From the NCBI GenBank assembly GCA_029259995.1, contig JAJDEC010000022.1, positions 1 through 16,555 of the forward strand: a stretch of DNA of 16,555 bases, given 5' to 3'. A program made the position numbers and the translations under genes. The notes beneath the pieces were generated by a model. That model searched no databases. It was not told the DNA's origin and worked only from the letters and a program-made list of their open reading frames with translations. The DNA comes from Phycisphaerae bacterium (GTDB taxonomy: Bacteria; Planctomycetota; Phycisphaerae; UBA1845; UTPLA1). This document shows positions 13,039-16,555 of the stretch, in pieces (the first letter of the stretch is position 1; each line of letters starts with the position of its first letter).

Positions 13039-14531
13039 CGATGATGTGGCGCCGACTTGATGTCGCCGCGCGTGCTGTGAATGTTGGTCGGCGTCAGTTC
13101 CGGCAAGTCATCCAGTCTGCCGGGCATGTCTGCAATAATGTAGCTGACGACTGCCATGGATGCGACACACTGAGAGAGATCCTTCGGGTCAACTTTGTCA
13201 AGCGTATCCGCATGTGTGTGATGGTAATCAAAGTAAGTCGCTCCGTGGACATTCTGGCCCAGTAAGGGGACGCCCGCGCTTCGCATCAGGCCGACATCGG
13301 CGCCGGACCAGCCTTCTGTTGCCTTCATCGGACCGATCGGCTCGAGCAGTGCGAGAATCTCCGTCATGCGATTCGCCATCGCCGCCTGACGCGATTTGTC
13401 ATCGTGTTGGACGCTCATCCCGACGGGCGTAAACGTTCCGGAATCGCTCTCGATCGCGGCCACGTGTTTCGCAAGTTCGTCTTTGTGATCGATGACGTAC
13501 TGCTTTGCACCGAAGACGCCGTTTTCTTCATTGGTCCAAAGCACGACACGAATCGTTCGCCTGGGACGCAAACCGAGACGGCGAAGCACGCTGATGGCCT
13601 CCATCGCCGCCACGCAACCACCGCCGTCGTCATGCGCTCCCTGGCCGACGTCCCAGGCATCGAGATGACCGCTGATCACGACGACTTCGTCGGGCCGTTC
13701 AGATCCGCGGAGCTCGCCGATCACGTTTGCGCCCGGCACCATGCCATGATACCTGGCGTCCATCTTCAGTGTGACGACAGGTGCTTCGCCGGCATCGACC
13801 ATGCGTTGGAGCATGTCGGCGTCTTCAGTCGTGATGGCGGCCCCCGGAATACTGAGGCCGTCCTCGTGAAAGTGCGTGGCGCCCGTATGCGGCGATCGCA
13901 GGCTTCGCGCCGTGACAGAGCGAACCAGGCACGCAACGGCGCCTTTTTCCGCGGCCATGCGCGGGCCCTTGCCGCGAAATCGAACCGTGTGTCCGTAGCA
14001 GGCGCCTTTCTCATGTGTCCACTGTGGCATCGGATTGTTGAAGAGGACGATCGCCCCCCGCATCTGCCCCGCGGCCTTGTCGAATGCATCTTCGTCCTGG
14101 ACGATGACGACGCGTCCCGTCACGCCGCCTGTCGGCGTGCCGACGGACATTCCCAATCCGAGCATGTGCAGATCCGAGATTCGCGGCTCGACGAGCTTCG
14201 CCCATTCGTCGCCGCGAGTCCACTTGGGAATCATCGCCTTTTCAGGATGCACATTCTCATGGCCGTCGCTGCGCATGGTTGCCAATGCCCATTCGACCGC
14301 CTTGTCGAGTTCGGGCGATCCACTGATCCGATGGCCGACACCGTCGCACAGACCTTCCATTTTCTTCCACGCGCCGTTCTGCTGCATCGTTGCGTCTATG
14401 ATCCGAGTTGCGACTTCACGATACTGAGACTCGATCGTCGAGCGAGACGGCTTCGTAACGTCCGCCGCGACATGTGGCGGCGCAAGCAGGCACGAGGCAA
14501 TGACGATTGAAAATGCGGCTGTGATTCGCAT
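13035..14531 (-). CDS. Secreted M28 metallopeptidase, carboxypeptidase Q-like
   Basis: A 498-residue exported peptidase. The frame is open to 14600, but ATG 14531 has GGAGG (14543-14539) seven bases upstream and opens a signal peptide (MRITAAFSIVIASCLLAPPH, then VAADV). Family M28 metal ligands are visible: H289 in SGHLDAWDVG, D301 in AHDDGGG, the E335-E336 pair in NEENGVFGAKQY, D363 in ESDSG, and a His in YHHTHADTLDKVDP (437-440). The region between the N-terminal helices and the zinc domain (about 115-250) matches the protease-associated insert of the carboxypeptidase Q (PGCP) subgroup. It should release N-terminal residues or split dipeptides outside the cytoplasm using two zinc ions. Its stop overlaps the M4 protease stop by four bases (TTAG, 13035-13038), tail to tail. 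The zinc-ribbon membrane gene lies 52 bases upstream, probably co-transcribed. Confidence 0.9.
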   Translation of the reverse strand: MRITAAFSIVIASCLLAPPHVAADVTKPSRSTIESQYREVATRIIDATMQQNGAWKKMEGLCDGVGHRISGSPELDKAVEWALATMRSDGHENVHPEKAMIPKWTRGDEWAKLVEPRISDLHMLGLGMSVGTPTGGVTGRVVIVQDEDAFDKAAGQMRGAIVLFNNPMPQWTHEKGACYGHTVRFRGKGPRMAAEKGAVACLVRSVTARSLRSPHTGATHFHEDGLSIPGAAITTEDADMLQRMVDAGEAPVVTLKMDARYHGMVPGANVIGELRGSERPDEVVVISGHLDAWDVGQGAHDDGGGCVAAMEAISVLRRLGLRPRRTIRVVLWTNEENGVFGAKQYVIDHKDELAKHVAAIESDSGTFTPVGMSVQHDDKSRQAAMANRMTEILALLEPIGPMKATEGWSGADVGLMRSAGVPLLGQNVHGATYFDYHHTHADTLDKVDPKDLSQCVASMAVVSYIIADMPGRLDDLPELTPTNIHSTRGDIKSAPHHR

Positions 14532-14583
14532 CGATGATCCTCCATATGCACGGCCCCGGGGCCGCGGCGTCGACCGGCGCGAC

Positions 14584-15198
14584 TCATCCAAGTAGCGCAT
14601 AAAACATCACGGAAAAGAGCAATAATAACACGAAGCCGAGTCCGATTGCCAGAACGCTGAGGGCGGGCCAACGCGGCCGTTCCTTTCGAATCAACGACCC
14701 GATGGCCATCCCGACGCCCACAATTCCCAATATGCGAAAGAACTCCGCGGCGACCGGGAACCACGGACTGTCCTCGGCGTACGTCATCAGCGCGTTGTTC
14801 AACTTCTCGTAATCCGGCATCGCACCGGGGGGCGGCATCTCGGGCAACATGACCAGCATCACTGTCGTCATCAGAACCAGAAACAGAACGCCGCTGATGA
14901 TCATCGTCGTCATCGCCAGGAATCCGAATGTCGCGGACGCATGCGCCGGAGCCGAAACACGCTCAAAAGGTCGCAAGGCGGGGCCCGACACGGCCCCCGG
15001 TCGATGTGAAACAGGTTGGGCCGTCTGGAGCGCATGCGATGTTCGCGTGTCCGCCGTCTGCTGCGCCACGCCAATGTCGCTGAATGCCGGGACATTCACG
15101 ACGGCGTTGCAGTACGGGCAGTACGCTCGCAGATTTGCCGCCTCGTCGTCGACCTCGATCGGCTGTCGGCATTCCTCGCAAATAAACTGAATCGGCAT
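14584..15198 (-). CDS. Zinc-ribbon membrane protein of unknown function
   Basis: A 204-residue protein. The frame stays open to 16239 across cmk and plsC, but that extension is antisense to real genes. ATG 15198, with GGAG (15214-15211) 12 bases upstream, starts a zinc ribbon: C7-x2-C10 (CEEC) and C27-x2-C30 (CPYC). A low-complexity linker (about 40-88) follows, then three predicted membrane helices at about 91-118, 149-170 and 178-203, separated by a short Pro-rich loop (LPEMPPPGAMPDYEKL) and a basic RKERPRW turn. N-terminal ribbons of this kind are common on planctomycete membrane proteins. The role is unknown. It sits upstream of the secreted M28 peptidase on the same strand and is divergent from cmk. 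Confidence 0.75.
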   Translation of the reverse strand: MPIQFICEECRQPIEVDDEAANLRAYCPYCNAVVNVPAFSDIGVAQQTADTRTSHALQTAQPVSHRPGAVSGPALRPFERVSAPAHASATFGFLAMTTMIISGVLFLVLMTTVMLVMLPEMPPPGAMPDYEKLNNALMTYAEDSPWFPVAAEFFRILGIVGVGMAIGSLIRKERPRWPALSVLAIGLGFVLLLLFSVMFYALLG

Positions 15199-15273
15199 GC
15201 GTTGAATCGTCTCCAAAAACGTGCATGATAGGCGACGAAGGCACACCGATCCAATTCGGAGTTGGGCAATTGA

Positions 15274-15285
15274 ATTCGAACGAAT
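15274..15285. promoter_or_regulatory. Small dyad between divergent genes
   Basis: ATTCG-AA-CGAAT is a perfect 5-bp dyad in the 105-base gap between the zinc-ribbon gene (-) and cmk (+). It lies 18 bases before the cmk start. It is short enough to be chance; an operator is possible. Confidence 0.2.
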
Positions 15286-15303
15286 CATGCGTAGGATGCA
15301 GTC

Positions 15304-15972
15304 ATGATCATATCCATCGACGGACCGGCTGGATCTGGCAAGAGCACGGCGGCGAGAAAGCTGGCCGCGAAGCTCGGCGTTCCGTATCTCGATACGGGCG
15401 CGATGTATCGCGCGATTGCGTTGGCTGCACTGGAAAGCGCCATTCGACTCAAGGACGAGGCCGCCCTGGTAGCCGTCGCCCGGAAGGCCGTGATCTCGCT
15501 CGACTGCGGTCCAACGCATACACGCGTCACATTGGACGGTCGTGACGTCTCCGAGGCGATTCGCTCGATGGCCGTCAGCCAGGCAACGAGCTACGTCGCC
15601 CGCGTTCAGGCCATTCGTGATTTGCTGGTGGAAAAGCAGCGCGTCATCGGTCGCAAGCTCGGGGCCCTCGTGACCGAAGGGCGGGATCAGGGAAGCGTTG
15701 TGTTTCCCGATGCCGATTTGAAATTCATTCTGGATGCGGCGATCGAGAAAAGGGCGATGCGGCGATATCAGGAGCTTGTCGCCGATGGCGAAGAAGCGTC
15801 GTTCGAACTGATCATGGAGAATCTTCAGGAGCGGGACGGCAACGATCGGAAACAATGGGCGCCGCTGCTGGAGCCGCAGACAGCGATTCACATCGATACG
15901 ACGGACAGCAATATTCATGACGTTGTCGAGAGAATGCTGGAAGAGATCCGAAAGCGCGGTCTGCTTCCATGA
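15304..15972 (+). CDS. cmk: Cytidylate kinase
   Basis: A 222-residue (d)CMP kinase that transfers phosphate from ATP to CMP or dCMP in pyrimidine nucleotide synthesis. It shows the P-loop GPAGSGKST (7-15), the nucleotide-binding LDTGAMYRA (29-37), LDGRDVSEAIR (77-87), EGRDQGSVVFPDADLKF (125-141), the lid RRYQEL, and RDGNDRKQWAPL in place of the common RDxxDSxRxxAPL. Position 129 is Gln where many bacteria have Ile. Length is normal for the family. The ATG has AGGA seven bases upstream. plsC follows 57 bases later in the same direction, a frequent cmk-plsC arrangement, so the two are probably co-transcribed. Confidence 0.96.
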   Translation: MIISIDGPAGSGKSTAARKLAAKLGVPYLDTGAMYRAIALAALESAIRLKDEAALVAVARKAVISLDCGPTHTRVTLDGRDVSEAIRSMAVSQATSYVARVQAIRDLLVEKQRVIGRKLGALVTEGRDQGSVVFPDADLKFILDAAIEKRAMRRYQELVADGEEASFELIMENLQERDGNDRKQWAPLLEPQTAIHIDTTDSNIHDVVERMLEEIRKRGLLP

Positions 15973-16029
15973 TGCCGATTCAATGGCCGATCCTGCAACG
16001 CATGAAATCGCGCCGGGGTACGAGTCGCA

Positions 16030-16555
16030 ATGACCGATGACAGGAAGTATCGCACGACGATGCGATGGAGTTATCGTTTCGCCCGCGCTGTGTTTGCGAC
16101 GATCTTCTACACGTTTTTTCGCGGACGCGTGTACGGGAAGGATCGGGTTCCACGGACGGGCCGCGTCCTGCTTGTCAGCAATCATCAGAGCCACGTGGAT
16201 CCCGTTGTGACGACGCTGGCACTGCCGCGAGAATGTCACTTTGTCGCCCGAGACACGTTATTCAGTAACGCTCTGTTTCGCCGAATGATCGTGCATCTCA
16301 ACGCCTTCCCAATCAAACGCGGGGGCGCCGACGTTGGCGCATTGAAGGAGATTCTGCGCCGATTGAAGTCCGAATGCGCCGTCGTGATTTTTCCCGAGGG
16401 GACGCGGTCGAAGGATGGATCGTTGAGTTCTTTTCGGCCGAACGCATTGGCCGTTGCAAAGAAGGCGCGGGTCCCCGTCGTGCCCGTCATGATATCGGGG
16501 GCGCATCGGGCCTTACCCAAGGGGGCGATCTTTCCGCGGCCACGGCGCGTGAGCA
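16030..16555 (+). CDS. plsC: 1-acyl-sn-glycerol-3-phosphate acyltransferase, 3' truncated by window end
   Basis: The first 175 codons of an acyltransferase that adds the second acyl chain to lysophosphatidic acid at the membrane, yielding phosphatidic acid for phospholipid synthesis. It carries the catalytic HX4D motif in NHQSHVDP (H52, D57), the glycerol-phosphate motif FPIKRGGADV (93-102), FPEGTRSKDG (121-130), and the later VPVVPVMISGAHRALPKG (148-165). A hydrophobic N-terminal segment (about 17-30) may anchor it. In-frame stops lie just upstream, so ATG 16030 is the first possible ATG; its ribosome binding site is weak. The gene runs off the right edge. It follows cmk and is presumably in the same operon. 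Confidence 0.93.
   Translation, partial: MTDDRKYRTTMRWSYRFARAVFATIFYTFFRGRVYGKDRVPRTGRVLLVSNHQSHVDPVVTTLALPRECHFVARDTLFSNALFRRMIVHLNAFPIKRGGADVGALKEILRRLKSECAVVIFPEGTRSKDGSLSSFRPNALAVAKKARVPVVPVMISGAHRALPKGAIFPRPRRVS

Noticed and set aside
13404..14510. 368-residue plus-strand open frame across the M28 gene
   Set aside because: Antisense shadow; the minus strand encodes all M28 metal ligands, a signal peptide and a good ribosome binding site.
15199..16239. Long N-terminal extension of the zinc-ribbon frame over cmk and plsC
   Set aside because: Antisense to two clear housekeeping genes; the ribbon starts exactly at ATG 15198 and the extension has no protein-like features.

Overview
The window looks like a chromosomal segment of a planctomycete, probably from the Phycisphaerae side of Planctomycetota. 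Three things point that way. Several large secreted proteins end in dockerin-like calcium-loop pairs, and one carries a DCNxNxxPDExD motif. PEP-CTERM proteins occur beside a TIGR03790-family protein, a family known from exosortase-carrying genomes. The single-copy genes (rpsU, cmk, plsC) have bacterial sequences compatible with this. Coding density is moderate, strands switch often, and no transposase, integrase, CRISPR array, tRNA or rRNA is visible.

Left part (1-4285). About 480 bases without a convincing gene carry several strong hairpins. Then comes a phospholipid N-methyltransferase-like enzyme (487-1161, +), facing rpsU for ribosomal protein bS21 (1339-1533, -) across a hairpin-bearing gap. 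rpsU diverges from a large PEP/pyruvate-binding protein (1862-4285, +). That protein has the ATP-grasp half of PEP synthase/PPDK, but no phosphohistidine domain and no PEP-binding barrel.

Middle part (4355-13038). This is an envelope/secretion block. A secreted dockerin-tailed protein (4355-5770, -; start corrected to a TTG) diverges from two PEP-CTERM proteins (6060-6815 and 6938-7642, +). The shared upstream region holds a good sigma70-like promoter for the minus gene and three perfect inverted repeats. The two PEP-CTERM genes share a 12-base identical leader containing the ribosome binding site. A clear rho-independent terminator (7791-7834) closes this pair. A TIGR03790-family secreted protein with two dockerin-like pairs follows (8049-9713, +), then a modular thermolysin-like M4 metalloprotease (9880-13038, +), which has a perfect TATAAT seven bases before its ATG.

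Right part (13035-16555). A secreted M28 aminopeptidase/carboxypeptidase Q-like enzyme (13035-14531, -) converges on the M4 protease with a four-base overlap. Upstream of it on the same strand is a small zinc-ribbon membrane protein (14584-15198, -). Divergent from that, cytidylate kinase (cmk) and a 1-acylglycerol-3-phosphate acyltransferase (plsC, cut by the window end) form a typical housekeeping pair.

No wholly new defence or mobile system is visible. The most interesting material is the block of C-terminally tagged secreted proteins (PEP-CTERM, dockerin, TIGR03790), its divergent control region, and the orphan ATP-grasp protein. Functions given here come from motifs read by eye; no database search was possible.
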